The translations under genes and the position numbers were made by a program. From Sabethes cyaneus (taxonomy: Eukaryota > Arthropoda > Insecta > Diptera > Culicidae): DNA of 64,000 nt. This document shows positions 21,440-32,994 of the stretch, piece after piece. Under the pieces are notes generated by a model, which saw only the letters and a list, made by a program, of their open reading frames with translations, made no database searches and was not told the origin of the DNA. The stretch lies in NCBI RefSeq assembly GCF_943734655.1, contig NC_071354.1:57081544-57145543 (forward strand), in the 5' to 3' direction. Position 1 is the first letter of the stretch. Every line of letters begins with the position of its first letter.

Positions 21440-22980
21440 TCTAAAAAATGTGGTGATCCGAAGCACCTTTTTCCCAAGTAAAGATCTCCACAGAGTCTGG
21501 AGACCTCCGGACCAGCGTACAATGAACCGGATTGACCACGTTCTCATAAATGGCCGATTCTACTCTAACATTACGAACATACGTTCCCTACGGTCCTACG
21601 GAGTACGGATATTAACTCTGACCAGCACCTAGTAGCAGTATATGTGGGCTCAAAACTGTCAACCGTATACCAGACCCGTCAAAGCCGTCTTCATCGGTTG
21701 AATATCAGGCAGCTAGATAAACCGCAATCTGCCAAGAAGTTCGCGCGAATACTGTATGAGGCATTGTCGTCTTCCGAGGAAGTGCTTCAAACTTTGAACA
21801 CGGTTAAGACAGAATTCGCTCGGCCATCGGAGAGGCCGTAACCCTGACACTAGGTGAAAAGCTCCGGAGTATCCAAAACGATTGATTTGATGGGGAATAC
21901 CACCGCTAATTGGTTGGAGAGAAAAAATGGTTGGAAAAATTATCTGAGGATTACCGCTGCTAGGGAGAACTTGACCGAATACCGACGTGTAAGGAACCAA
22001 TTGACCACGATCCTGAGGAGTAGAAAGCACTGAAAGGTGGACAGAGATCATGGAGAATTAGAACAGCTATTCCGAGCCAATGACACGCGCAAGATTTACG
22101 AGAAGGTAAATCAATCTCGTAAGGGCTCCACACCGAAACCTGACATGTGTTGGTACGAGGGAAGGAATCTAATCACAAACGAGGTGGTCGACAGGTGGAA
22201 GCAGTTTTTTGGTGAACACCTCAATGGCAAAGTTGCAGAAAAAAGCTGAACGAAAACTAACCTAGGAGTGCCCATGGAAGATAGTAATGTCCCAGCATCT
22301 GATCTACACGACGCCAAATCGGGTTGCTGAAGACCAATAAAATCGCTGGTTGGGACCGTCTATCGGCAAAGCTTTAAAAACGCCGCCTACAGGATACTCT
22401 CCCAGATCCTGTTATGCCGGCTTTCCCCGATAGCACAGATCATCCAACAGATCTAGCAGAAATTTCGGGAGTACAACGTGCCACTCATCACATCTTTAGT
22501 GATTTCAAAGCAGCATATGATACAGTCAATCGAGAAGCACGTACGGTTTTTCGGATAAACAGAGCTCGATTGGATCGAGTGATGTGTTTCGTGCGCATCT
22601 CGGGGACATTCTCGAACCCCTTCGAGGCGCGGCGAGGGTCGAGACTAGGTGACGGTTTATCCTGCATGCTGTTCAACAGTGCTGCATTCATTGCAACATT
22701 GAGGGAGTGATCCGACGAGCGGGCATCGAAACGAGAGGCACGATTTTCACCAAGCGTAGCCAACTCTTTGCAGATGACTTTGATATCATAGTTAGAACTT
22801 TGCAACGACGGAGCCAATCTGTACCAGGCTGAAAGCGGAAGCGGAGGCGGATTGGGCTCAAAATAAATGCGTTAAAGACCATACACATAAAAGAAAGAGG
22901 CTCAAAGGAATCAAACACGGGCCTCCCGTGGACGGCATCCGTTGACTGCGATGAACTAGAATGGACTTGAGCACACCTAC
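21440..22980 (+). pseudogene. RTE-like LINE: endonuclease end plus RT, many breaks
   Basis: Starts in the APE endonuclease C-terminus (STFFPSKDLHR, RTMNRIDHVLINGRFYSNIT, then the SDxHLVAVYV region). The linker LEQLFRANDTRKIYEKVNQS and DRWKQFFGEHLN follows at about 22037-22240, then damaged RT blocks with HIFSDFKAAYDTVNRE at 22490-22540 and MLFNSA at 22668. The FADD region at about 22765 and the KINVSKT-like region at about 22865 are shifted. Part of the RT between 22330 and 22400 is deleted. This copy shows the order endonuclease, linker, RT for the family. Confidence 0.9.
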
Positions 22981-23119
22981 GATCAGAGGACGATTTCTGC
23001 AAGCTAACCTGTACGTACGGAGTCCCGGAAAATACGGGTTTTGACCAAATGACATGTTTTAGTTTGTCAATTTTATTGTCAACTGTCAACTGACCCAAAG
23101 ACAAATGGCGAAATGTGTT

Positions 23120-23375
23120 GTGGACCGATCAGTCCAAAATAGTGTTCAAAAGGCCATCGGCAGTGTGTGAGACGTCCATTTGTTATAGAGTACTGACGAA
23201 GCCGCCCATTTAGCATAAAGTCGTTTGGCAGTTATTTGGCGTTAATTCATTTGGCGTAATCTTAAGGGACCATTCATCTTAATGGTCATTCGACATAACG
23301 ACCATTTGGTATAATTCCTTAAACATTACTTTAAGATGACCATTATGCCAAATAACTTATTGACCAAAATACCGT
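23120..23375. repeat. Degenerate CATTTGGCRTAA repeat
   Basis: Repeated variants of CATTTGGC(A/G)TAA, GACCATTT and their complements (ATTATGCCAAAT) fill this stretch. Both orientations occur, so local hairpins are possible. Old, diverged short repeat. Confidence 0.65.
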
Positions 23376-26300
23376 TATATTATGCAGGTCAATCTCCACA
23401 CCAACTACAATACATACAGTAAAACAATAGAACATGGTGGAGCTAGAATAATAGAATGAGGTTGTTTTTCCTGCAAAGCATCGATCCAATTTACCGTATA
23501 ACTAGCATAATGGATCAACATGAATATGTTAGAATATTTAATGAAGTTATACTACCTTAATATGGGTAAGTTATTTGCGAGCTTAAATTGTATGCTAAAC
23601 TTTTTCTAGTGCTTTAAAAAATATGTCTTGACCATCAACTACTTTCGGGATTTATTAATTTTTCACGTTGCTTTTGTTTGCTAAACCACTGAATTATATC
23701 AACAATTCTATTGTTCCAGAAAAAAGTTACTTTTAATCGTCAATAGCACTCTCAATATCAAGCCAAGCAGTAACATAAGAAAGTGGAAACATTCAACCTG
23801 TTGCAGGTACATATTTTCCGAACCGTTCCTCAAGTTTCCCAGAGTTTTCACTCGAGTGACTAACCTAGTGAATCCACCGACATCGATAGCATTAGAAATT
23901 TATCAATGGTTTCTCAACAATACCCTCGACAAGTAGTAGGTACCTTTCGGAAGTCGGATATGCACTTCCCAGTATGGCACTAAATGGGGGGTAGCTTGAT
24001 TTTGTGTACCACCAACCAACCCATGCATAAGAGATAAGACTTACCCTGCAATATGTTCATCTTTTATTACATATTTCTACCACTTGTAGGGTGCAGGAGC
24101 ACAGACTGAAGCGCAGAGTGGAAAATGTGTTGCATCCGCAGCCGAAAGAAGCTTGCGAGCGCGACCCGGAAGGTTACGAGGGCCGTCATGGTAGGGAAAA
24201 TGCACAAAGTCATTGAGCCAGAGCTATAAATTTTCGCTAGTTTATGTTTATATCCTCCAACATAAATCCAGCATATAGATACGAAAGGGCTTTGAAGGCG
24301 AGTCATTCTGTATGTGTGTGTATGTGTTTGATAGTGATGTTGTGCAGTTCCATTGGCAGCTGCTTAAAGGATCGACAGCCGGACGCTCGATGTCGTCCCG
24401 GGAGAGCCTCTGGCCCTGCGGTAGCGTTCCGGAGAAAAAGCAGTGAAAAAATAATGCTGAACGTGGACACTACAACCGGAACCAGAACCGGGCTACAAGA
24501 TGGTGGGAAATAAAGTACAATTCAATATAATTTTACAATCTAGTTAAACTTGCATTAAGTATGTTTTATGTTGGCAAATTTTATGACTGCTGTTGTGTCG
24601 AAACCATCGAGGCTTTCATGGTGGTTTTCCGACTTTCTTGGCCGTCTGCCGTCAATATGGGGAAATTGAATTGATGCGGCCAACGTTCCGCCTGGACCGC
24701 ATCCTTTTTAATCTGCACGGGGGATTTAAGGAACCTACTCCGGTGGCAGAGGAAATAATTAAATATTTAGCGAGCGTGGGCCACATTCGACAGTGCGCTG
24801 TGTGGTTTACAGCACATAAGAAAACGAGAGATGTTTCCCTGTTTTTATGACGGAACAAATAACTCCCTGAAAGTCGTGAAATTGGATAGAAATTTGAAAG
24901 TATCCTGAAGGTGGATGTTACAAAGTATGGTAAGCTGTTAAACTATTGCCGTAATAATAACTACAAACTAAGAAACGTAAGGGTAATTCATCTTCAAAGT
25001 AGAAAAAATCCACTGAAAAGTGCCTGTACGTGATGTGCTTGGTCTGCATTTTAAGATTTTTATCTGCTAGCTCGAGAAAAGCCGGACTGCGGTAAACACG
25101 TTTTTGACACCCCGATTCTAATCTGCATTCAGTCCGGCAGCTCGAGGTGATGAATTTCATATTTCTCATCATCAGAAGCCTTTAGAAGTAGTAGGTACCG
25201 GACCCATATGAGTAACAACCAGCGAACATCAACATCGGAAAGTGCACGTTTGCTTTATCATTTTCCCTCGGAATGCCGCAAGTGCTGCGGTACAATCGAA
25301 GACCAGCTTTGAGTTCCTGCTACACTACGCCACCAAACGGGCATATATTGCATTAATAAAAAATAACTTTACGTTTCGAACCTTTTAGTATCAAAAATTC
25401 AATCAATTTTGTAATTGGAAAAATCGATCGGAATTTTATTACTATAGTTGACAATCTGCTTAAAATGATACTTTGGTATAAAGGGACGTACCAAACAGTA
25501 ACCGGTGCTGGTAAACGAGACTGCAGACTAATTTGCTCTCTAAGACAGAACATGACAGGAATCTTTCGTGTACCTACATATATTCATGTGCGAGAGGTTG
25601 CCACCGTTGGGATTTGAGAGGAAAACTCATATTTCATTCCACACACTCGAAGTTTAATGAATGAATCAAAGCATAGATTCCCTGGCGCTTTCGGTGCCAA
25701 TAACGTGTCCAGATGAGCCGAACTAGAGAAGACACACAGGTCCACCGGACGGGATACACTGGACATACTGAACGCTGTTCTCTGTACGCTGCTTCACAAG
25801 TACGTGATTGTCATTTTTATCAGCTGCTTTTAATTGCTTCTGTATAAACTTGGATAGTAACAAATTGTTTAAGCTAGTATCATAATAAGAAAAAAAAACT
25901 AGTCTTGATTACTGGTTTCAATTAGCGCCGTACTTTGCAATCCTTAATCTTTCCCTAGAAACGAAATTATTTTTATAAATGTATTTTTTTTATCAGACCG
26001 GATTATGGATGAACTACTGCTAGCATCTTCAAGTAATTTATTGAATTACATAAATCTGAAATAATTTGAAACTGTTCAATAATTAGAGCGTGTCAACACA
26101 AATAATACAAACTGCATTTGAAATGCAACACTGATCCACCCTAAAAGCGTTCTGCTTATTTGTTCAAACATGTTCTGAGCTTATGTTCATTACGATGTAG
26201 TCAATTAAAGTGGATGAAAAAAAAACTCAAACTGTAACCGCTGTGAAGAGCCATACGGCTTGTTTTCAAACAATTGCTGGTTTTGTAAAATCACTATCTT

Positions 26301-26439
26301 CTATGATTTCCAGCCTTGATTTGTGTACTTCAGTCAAACTGAATTTGAAAAAGTTAAGTATGGAATACTTGTGAAGCTAGTTAATATCTACAATATTCCT
26401 AAGTAATACAACAAAGTAATAAGCCTCGTGTTTTTTAAC
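23376..26439. other. Unassigned, about 3 kb
   Basis: No mobile element recognised. The 24593-24850 plus-strand frame (85 codons) is less AT-biased than its surroundings but has no motif I can name, and no exon structure can be supported. The rest is AT-rich with short frames on both strands. Confidence 0.4.
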
Positions 26440-26495
26440 GAAGGACTACGTCCACTATCTACTACTATCTGGGACTGAAAACGAAAATAGAAGTG

Positions 26496-26624
26496 TATGT
26501 CCAATACTGGAAGGTGCATGAGTCGAACCAAGCTGTAATCTGAGATTATAACCGGATTCGAACCCACAACACCCTCCAGGGCATGTGGTTCGCTGGTACT
26601 TGTACCTTTGAACCATAGAGGCGC
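26496..26624 (-). mobile_element. tRNA-derived SINE family T1, head fragment
   Basis: Minus-strand GCGCCTCTATGGTTCAAAGG resembles a tRNA 5' end with an A box, and GGTTCGAATCC (26554-26564, reverse) is an exact pol III B box. Two further copies are at 57776-58000 and 61088-61388. The 3' body and A tail are missing here. It is not a working tRNA: the cloverleaf is not closed. Confidence 0.8.
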
Positions 26625-26820
26625 CCTTCCCTTCTTTAGGAGGGGGGCTCCCATACAAATAATAAACAAATTTCCACATAACTCGAGAACTAATCAATCA
26701 AAAAGAACTAAATTTGGCATGTGGGGGTTTTAGAAGGTAGGATTTTTTTCGATGGTGTACTGAGACCCCTTCCCCTTCTTAGAGGGGGAGCTCCCATATA
26801 AATGAAATACAAATTTCTTC

Positions 26821-27923
26821 ATAAATTTTATTTTGTTTTATTTATTTTATGTACCATCTCTGACACACTCGTACAGATTACTAACTTATTGCTAATTTAA
26901 ATCTCTTATTCCAACACTGAACACATTTCTAGACATCGTAAAATCAAACACATTACAAACATCATTAAAAGACCGTAGACAAAAACTAAAACAATTATTA
27001 TAGCCGTAGTTTGTTCTGTGAAACGGAATTACAAATAATGGCGGATTACGAAGCCGCCGAGGAGGTACATACCATCGCATCTGACCCAGGAGCTCGGAGC
27101 ATTCAATGTTTCCTGTTATGAGATCAAAGACAAACAACCGCTGCTGTTTGACTCGCCTGGCTTAGAGTATCTCCAGGTTAATCAACTGACAACGTTCTGG
27201 ATAACTCTGGAAAGATTAACTGGGTCATTCCAAGGCAGCTGACGCAAGGCGAATCGTGAAAATTTCTTCTGGATACGCTCAATCGCATGGGATTGCGTAA
27301 TTTGGGAAAACGTCCAAACAGGGGATGCATACTCCAAAATGCTTCGGATAAGTGACAAATACAGTGCCTTGAGGCAATAAACGTCCGTGAATCCAGAACC
27401 ATGACGCCGCACAAAACCAAGCACTGTGTTAGTGCTCGTTAAACCTCAGCTTCGAGTCGATTGTAACTCCTAGACCGCGGATAGAGTTGGCATGTTCCAG
27501 ACAATCTGATCCCATGTTATACTGATGTATAGAAACAGTATTGCAGCGATTGTAGGAAACTACTTTGCATTTTTTACTGTTAACATGCATGCCGTTGTCA
27601 TCACACCAAATAGGCTGTTGGTTGATATCTGCTTGTAATGCGACAGGAGTGGCTATCACACGAAAAATTTTTAGATCATCGGCAAAAGAAAGTTTTGATG
27701 ATGAAAGCAGTTCCAGCAAGTCGTTCATATAGATAATAAAGATGAGAGGGCCAAGCACACTGCCTTGGGGTACCCCAGATGATAAGCAGAATATTTTGGA
27801 GTGCACAGAATTCACTTTAACGAAGGCCCTGCGGTCAGACAAGTATGAGCCTAGCCATCCAGTGAACCATGATGAAAATCCTATGTGGTTCAATTTGACG
27901 ATGATTACAATATGTGGGACAGT
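26821..27923 (-). mobile_element. Jockey-like LINE fragment, antisense
   Basis: The minus strand, from 27893, encodes 154 open codons: FSSWFTGWLGSYLSDRRAFV, SSGVPQGSVLGPLIFIIYMND and LSFADDLKIFRVIATP (catalytic FADD, about 27677-27690), then WCDDNGMHVNSKKCKV. A shift near 27430 leads to LGFVRRHGSGFTDVYCLKAL, LEYASPVW and RFALRQLPWNDP, the C-terminal region. The minus-strand 3' end is an A-rich AAATAAATAAAAC tail next to 26821. The 5' half (endonuclease, first RT blocks) is missing. It inserted into the satellite-like element. Confidence 0.9.
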
Positions 27924-28200
27924 AATCTAGAACTAATCAAGCAAATGGAACCAAATTTGGCATGTGGGGTTTTCTGGAGGCAGGAATTTTTTCTATCGTG
28001 AATTAGGACCTTTACCTTCTTTAAGAAGGGGTGATCCCATACAAATAAAATACAAATTTCCTCATAACTCGAGAAGTACTCAAGTAAATGAAACCAAATT
28101 TAGTAGGGGTTTATGGAGGCATGGATTTATTTTATAATGGCTTGAGACCCCTCAATCCTGTGGTAGGAGGATAAGGACTCTCATACAAATAAAACAGAAA

Positions 28201-30265
28201 TTTTTGCGTATGTGACACATTTTCTGCTATGTAACTAGCGGTAAACTGTGAAAGTATACTAGTAAAACCTTCTCGAAGCAAGAGGCAGTGAATCGACCCC
28301 GTTCACGTTATGCCGTTACGTGTCTGTTGCCATTCATGTCAAAAAAGAAGAGCATTCGAATGGCACATCATATTTGCGATGAACGTGCTTTGGCATTAAT
28401 GTTATTTGTAACCAATGGCGCTTTTAAAGGCCACAAGCGAGTTAATGCCGAACTTCGCACAGATTTAATACAATAATCTGTGGGCTGGTCATTCATTACT
28501 ATTTTAACCTTTATGATGCACCCAAGTGATTTTTAAAAGAAATCTCTAAGTCTCAATGGTTGCAGGCGTTGTGCTTATGGACCCCCGTCCACGTATTTTC
28601 AAAGCCACCATTGCATTCAATGAAGAATTTGTAACCAGAAGTTCCATTATTAATTATTTGTGGCTCCACCACAGAGCCAATTTACCCTATTTTGAAAACG
28701 AGAGCCACCAGTTATCACTCAGAGAATATACATTCCATACTCCTAATACAAGTTTATATCGTTTTACTGTCAATTTCCCCTTTCCCCACTCAAATGCTTA
28801 TAAGTAGTGTGAACGGAGTCTAAATTGTTCCCTACCATAAATTCGGTGGAGGGAATATTCATCGACGACGTTACAGAAACGATTGGTTTGCTATAAAGTG
28901 GAAAATAGACAAATGTCAGAATTCGGTTCGTTTCGGCTACTGCTCAAGAGTTGGCCGGTTGATAAGGTACCCGTCGCGGCCGGCACGCTTCTTTCCGTCT
29001 GGGACTCTTGAACGTAGAGAAGCGCGCGTGATCAAGTCCTCGTAATTTCGGAGGCACATGGAATTGAAAGTGGCAGATAGAAGTTACAAAACAGAAAGTG
29101 GTTAGTCGAAAGTCTAAGTTAATAAGAAGTCAAAATAGAAAGTGACAAATGAAAAGTAGTTAATAACAGTAGATTAGGAAAAGTTTGATATTAACAGAGG
29201 AGGTAGCAGAGTGAACCCTTTTAAAAGGGAATATAATAATTTATTAACGTCGGCCATCTGAAAAAGGTCCAGTAGGGCCTTTTTCTTTGTTTCTGGACAA
29301 ATCCCAGAGAACTCTCTTCCGGCAGGCTTTGTTCGCAGCGACACAAAAGGCAGTGGACACGTGTACCCGCCATTGCGATACCCTGGCAGTCCGCCATTGT
29401 ATATACCTGGCAGGCCGCCATTGTATATTAGCGGCGAGGACTCGAACGTCGGCTAGTGGACCCACCGGAAGAAGTATCTATACCTGGTGGCGTTGGTGTG
29501 ATATCGGCCGGAGACACATTCACCGGCAACACGGACAACATCGACAGCTAATACAGTAAGTCATCTCAGACGGAAAGCCGTCCCAGCCGACAGTTCAACC
29601 ATCGAACCGTTTACGAGCCGCAGACCCGGTACAGGTTTCCACTGGTTGGCTCTGTCCTTGCCCAGGGGGCTGGGATCGCATCGGCTTCATAGCCAGCGTA
29701 GTCTCAACATCGCTATATTCGTCGGAGTTCGCCGGAGTTGCCATCGTCATCGTAGTATTTCTCATCGCATCGTCATCGTAGTGCATCGAAAACCAAAAGT
29801 CGCTAAACCGCAAGTACCACCCTCTTCCCCAATACACAGTTGTTCATCATTGCTATGCCCTGTAGAGTAGAGAATAAAAATGTACAGTTTAGGAAAGATG
29901 GTCTTTTGCTAGATAAAACAACCTTTTCCATTGCATGCGCTAAATTAGTATCGGTAAACGGATTCAAAAAGGAATCGACAGTCTCCGTCGTTCGAAAGTC
30001 TACTTTGTTGACCGTGGTCCAATAGTGAGCAGTTTCCCCTATATGAACCAACGCGACAAACTATAAATCCGCGTTATAGCAACATCGTCGGTGCTAATAT
30101 GCTTTACATTTTCCATGTTCCACGTTCCTACTAAAAGCATTTGAGTGTGCATCCCCAACTGACAGCATAAAACGACCCTAGGAGTGTCCGCGAGCAAGCG
30201 CGTGGTTACAAATTGGATCTGAATATTTTGCTCTTCTCTTTTAAACATTCACTTAAACAATGGCA
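28201..30265. other. Unassigned, about 2 kb
   Basis: Less AT-rich than most of the window between 29200 and 29830. It holds a 23-bp direct duplication (see 29380-29425) and, on the minus strand, an AATAAA signal at about 29236. An 83-codon plus frame at 28556 and a 69-codon minus frame at 30039-30248 (containing LVGTWNMENV, faintly like the start of a LINE endonuclease) are not enough to call. An old LTR or LINE relic is possible. Confidence 0.35.
29380..29427 (+). repeat. Tandem duplication of CTGGCAGKCCGCCATTGTAT
   Basis: CCTGGCAGTCCGCCATTGTA and CCTGGCAGGCCGCCATTGTA follow each other at a 23-bp spacing. A single local duplication; function unknown. Confidence 0.75.
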
Positions 30266-30267
30266 CT

Positions 30268-30397
30268 CATAGATTCTTATAAACATACATATGCCAGAAA
30301 TGCATTTTGCATTAGGCTGTGATCTAATGATCTGTTATATTCCTACGTCACCCTTTCGTACAACCCTTGGGGCTGTATACCTTGTAGTTTTTAAAAT
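30268..30397 (+). repeat. Satellite-like element S1, right-end fragment
   Basis: GATTCTTATAAACATACATA, GATCTAATGATCTG, CCTACGTCACCCTTTCGTAC and GGGGCTGTATACCTTGTAG match the right end of the element at 58735-58865 almost base for base. No unit array is attached here. Confidence 0.8.
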
Positions 30398-30451
30398 TTT
30401 TGTCCCCCCCGCCTTGGAATAAGTTTATGTTGTTGTATCATAATGATGTAT

Positions 30452-30720
30452 TAGGCCATCGCAAATCATTTTTAAAGCTTTCGTCTCCCCCCCCCCCCCC
30501 TTGGAAATCGGGTTGAAAAAACGGGGGGCAAAAAATAATTTGCAGGATATGAGTTAATTTTTTTTATAAAATCAATTGTCCTTGGGCTCTACAGCCTGAA
30601 AAACTCGAAAAATATGTGTACGAGTTAGGTTAACGCTTCTAGCACGAACCGTAAATGGAAATTTGAATAGTAGAATTTCCGAAAATCGTCCAGAAAACTT
30701 TTCGTCCTAAAAAAATGTCT
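30452..30720. mobile_element. MITE family M1, copy 2 (right side missing)
   Basis: The left end TTAGGCCATCGCAAAT is followed by AAGCTTTCGTC-poly(C)-TTGGAAATCGG, GGGGGGCAAAAAATAATTTG, CTACAGCCTGAAAAACTCG and GAATTTCCGAAAATCGTCC, collinear with 14036-14260. The right inverted end is not present. Confidence 0.75.
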
Positions 30721-31094
30721 GAATTTACCTTATTCAAAATAGTAAGGATATTGACCATGTATAAGTGTATTTAACTCTGCTAGGTAGATAAAGCGAACAA
30801 AGATGTTATATACAATGAGTAGTTCTCGCTGAAACGGGGCCACTACTGACACAAGGTCTTCCAAATATGGGAACTTTTACGCTTAATTGGTTGAAAATGG
30901 TTAAAAACGAAGAATTACGCTTTTGATACCTCGAAATAGTGGACCCCTCGTTCACCAAGGGACCTAACAGGCTAAAAAAAGTTGAATTTTGAGCAAACCT
31001 TGAGATCTATATCATGTGATATTTCATAAATTTGCCATGAAACAACTAACAAAAAGCCCGGTTCTGTAAAGAAGAAGAACAGGGCTTTCAGATG
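30721..31094. other. Unassigned
   Basis: Nothing recognised. AAAGCCCGGTTCTGTAAAG at 31055 and AACAGGGCTTT at 31079 can pair as a short hairpin. Confidence 0.4.
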
Positions 31095-31655
31095 GAGTAA
31101 AAAATTTTTGGCGGCCATCTTGGATTTGGTCGCCATAGTGGATTTTATCAAAAAATTACCGTTTTTACCACGAGCCCCCAACCGATTTTCATTTTAAGAC
31201 CACCATTGGAAAGCTGAGAAGAAATGCTATAAGATTCCGATGGTGGTTTAAAAATTAGAATCAATTGGGGGGACCATGACGAAAACGGCGATTTATTGAT
31301 AAAATCCAACATGGCGGCCAAATCCAAGATGGCCGCCGAATTTTTTTTCACTTCGTTTATAAACCCTGTCCCTATATTTGTAGTTTGTTTTATAGCCAAT
31401 TTTGAAAATCTCACTACAATTATAGGATATTGTGAACCTTGCTACAAATAACTGGTTTTTTATTCAGTTAATCCCATTGCACACCTAATTTTATGAAAGT
31501 TTCTCATAGCATTTTTTTCTCAGCTTTCCAACGGTGGTCTTAAAATGAAAATCGGTTGGGGGGCTCATGGTGAAAACGGCCGTTTTTTGATAAAATCCAA
31601 TATGGCGACCAAATCCAAGATGGCCGCCAAAAAAATTTTTACGTCGCCGTAGCAA
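31095..31655. repeat. Three copies of an AATCCAAGATGGCCGCC repeat, one inverted
   Basis: One copy lies inverted at 31105-31225 (GGCGGCCATCTTGGATTTGG ... ACCACCATTGGAAAGCTGAG). Direct copies lie at 31255-31350 and 31510-31642 (GCTTTCCAACGGTGGTCTTA, GAAAATCGGTTGGGGGGCTC, GATAAAATCCAATATGGCG, AAATCCAAGATGGCCGCC). The inverted and last copies form a stem of more than 110 bp. Non-coding; class unknown. Confidence 0.75.
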
Positions 31656-31951
31656 GCGAAAGAGAAGAGGTACAAGGAGAATCTCTCAATGGTCCCTAAG
31701 TTGCCCCGTTCTTAATAATCGAAAAAACAAACCGTGTAAAATAAGTACTCGAGTGTACATTGTTACTGATGCTAATTCAGTATTAATGAAGGAGGTAAAA
31801 AGAGGAAGTGAAACAACTCGATGTGAAAATAAAGCGCGGTTCCGATATCTGCATACATTATTCGCAACATTTTCTCATTTGCTGGTTCAGCGATACCATT
31901 GAACAATGTACTACCGCATATTGCTTGTGGTGTTCTGCAAAGCTATAAATC
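31656..31951. other. Unassigned
   Basis: No gene or repeat recognised between the triple repeat and the inverted-end element. Confidence 0.4.
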
Positions 31952-32013
31952 CATTAGCGTAGCCAGGAAATTTCTCTAGAGAGGGCCTAGGGGGTGCAAA
32001 AAAAAATCATTAT

Positions 32014-32994
32014 GATCTTGCTATACTGGGTGTCACCGAGATAGCAAGGTTTAAAGGGAATTAGCAGGCAGGATATATCCCAAGCAACACAGCTTGTTAT
32101 AGAACAGTATAATATTACATATATCAGAACTTCTCTATTACATGAAAAGCGCAAAAATTTGAAGTTTAATAAAACAAGAATTGAAAGAAGTATGTATCAG
32201 GTTATTTCATACCAATATAAAACGTTATAATAGCATAAGCTACAACTTGTTCTTCCAGTAGTTTAAATTTAGTAATGGAGACATAATAAAAACTTCGTGT
32301 TGACATGTTGACAAAACAAACATTATACATTTGATATGAGCTGTCAAATAAATTCATGTTATCCCAAAACATCTCAAAACCTTAATAATAACGACATATG
32401 TTTTCAAAGTACGTTTATAGTACTCTTAAGTGACTACTTTCCACGAATATTATTTCCTAACTTGTTTTGTGTGTTACTTGGGATGGGGGTCCGCGCCACT
32501 ACGGACCAGATGTTTACCATCCAACAAATCTTGCAGAAATATTGGGAGTACTACTTGTCCTCGCATCACATCTTTATTGACTTCAAAGCAGCATACGATA
32601 TAGTCGATCGAGAGCAGCTATGGCAGATAATGCACGAACATGGTTTTCCGGATAAACTGACGCAACGGATCAGAGCTACATTGGATCGAGTGATGTGTTT
32701 CGTGAGCATCTTGGGAATACTTTCGAGTCCTTTTGAGATGCGGCAAGGGTCGAGACAAGCTAATGGCTTATTTTGCATGCTATTCAACATCGCTCTTGAG
32801 GAGGTGATCCTAAGAAAGCGGAGTCTAAGAGGATTGTGCTAAATATAAATGCGTCGAAGACCAAATACATGAAAGAAAGAGGCTCAAAGGAAACAAACGC
32901 GTGCGTGCCTCCCACGGACGGTAATTGTTGACGGCGACGAACTAAGGCAGATGAATTCGTGTATTTACGATCGCTGGTAAAAGCGGCCAACAAC
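32014..32994 (+). pseudogene. RTE-like RT inside the inverted-end element
   Basis: After a short RTE piece (32014-32078: TGTCACCGAGATAGCAAGG, then GGGAATTAGCAGGCAGG) and a MITE, RT resumes at 32483: TTDQMFTIQQILQKYWEYYL, HHIFIDFKAAYDIVDREQLW, IMHEHGFPDKLTQRIRATLD, RVMCFVSILGILSSPFEMRQ and MLFNIALEEVI. The FADD box is deleted: the frame passes from about 32815 straight to the NASKTKYMKERGSKE region. The last part (EFVYL-like, AANNTT) stops at the MITE boundary at 32995. Dead copy. Confidence 0.9.
32079..32482. mobile_element. MITE with CCCAAGYAACACA ends
   Basis: CCCAAGCAACACA at 32079 and the inverted CCCAAGTAACACA read back from 32482 differ at one of 13 positions. The 404-bp insert splits RTE RT sequence exactly (GGCAGG..AT | GGGGGTCCGCGC). 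AT lies on both sides, so a 2-bp target duplication is likely. No coding. AT-rich interior. Confidence 0.75.

Larger units (their letters stand above)
26440..28200. mobile_element. Satellite-like element S1, interrupted by a LINE
   Basis: Left part: GGACTACGTCC and CTGGGACTGAAAACGAAAAT (26446-26490), as at 58262-58345. Body: about 130-140-bp units with GGAGGGGGGCTCCCATACAAAT, AAATTTCCTCATAACTCGAGAACTAATCAAGCAAATGG, CCAAATTTGGCATGTGGGG and TTTTTTCTATGGTGAATT. Units lie at 26630-26820 and resume at 27920-28200. The Jockey-like LINE at 26821-27923 splits the array within CATAA/AGAACTAATC. A SINE head also sits inside (26496-26624). The same element is found without the LINE at 58262-58870. Confidence 0.75.

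Noticed and set aside
24593..24850. 85-codon plus-strand frame as an exon
   Set aside because: Composition is mildly gene-like, but nothing identifies it and no neighbouring exon is visible.
26551..26624. Functional tRNA gene on the minus strand
   Set aside because: The same head appears in three linked SINE copies with a shared body; it is a retroposon head.
30039..30248. LINE endonuclease start (LVGTWNMENV)
   Set aside because: Only a few residues resemble the GTWNVR start of LINE endonucleases and nothing follows it in the expected order.
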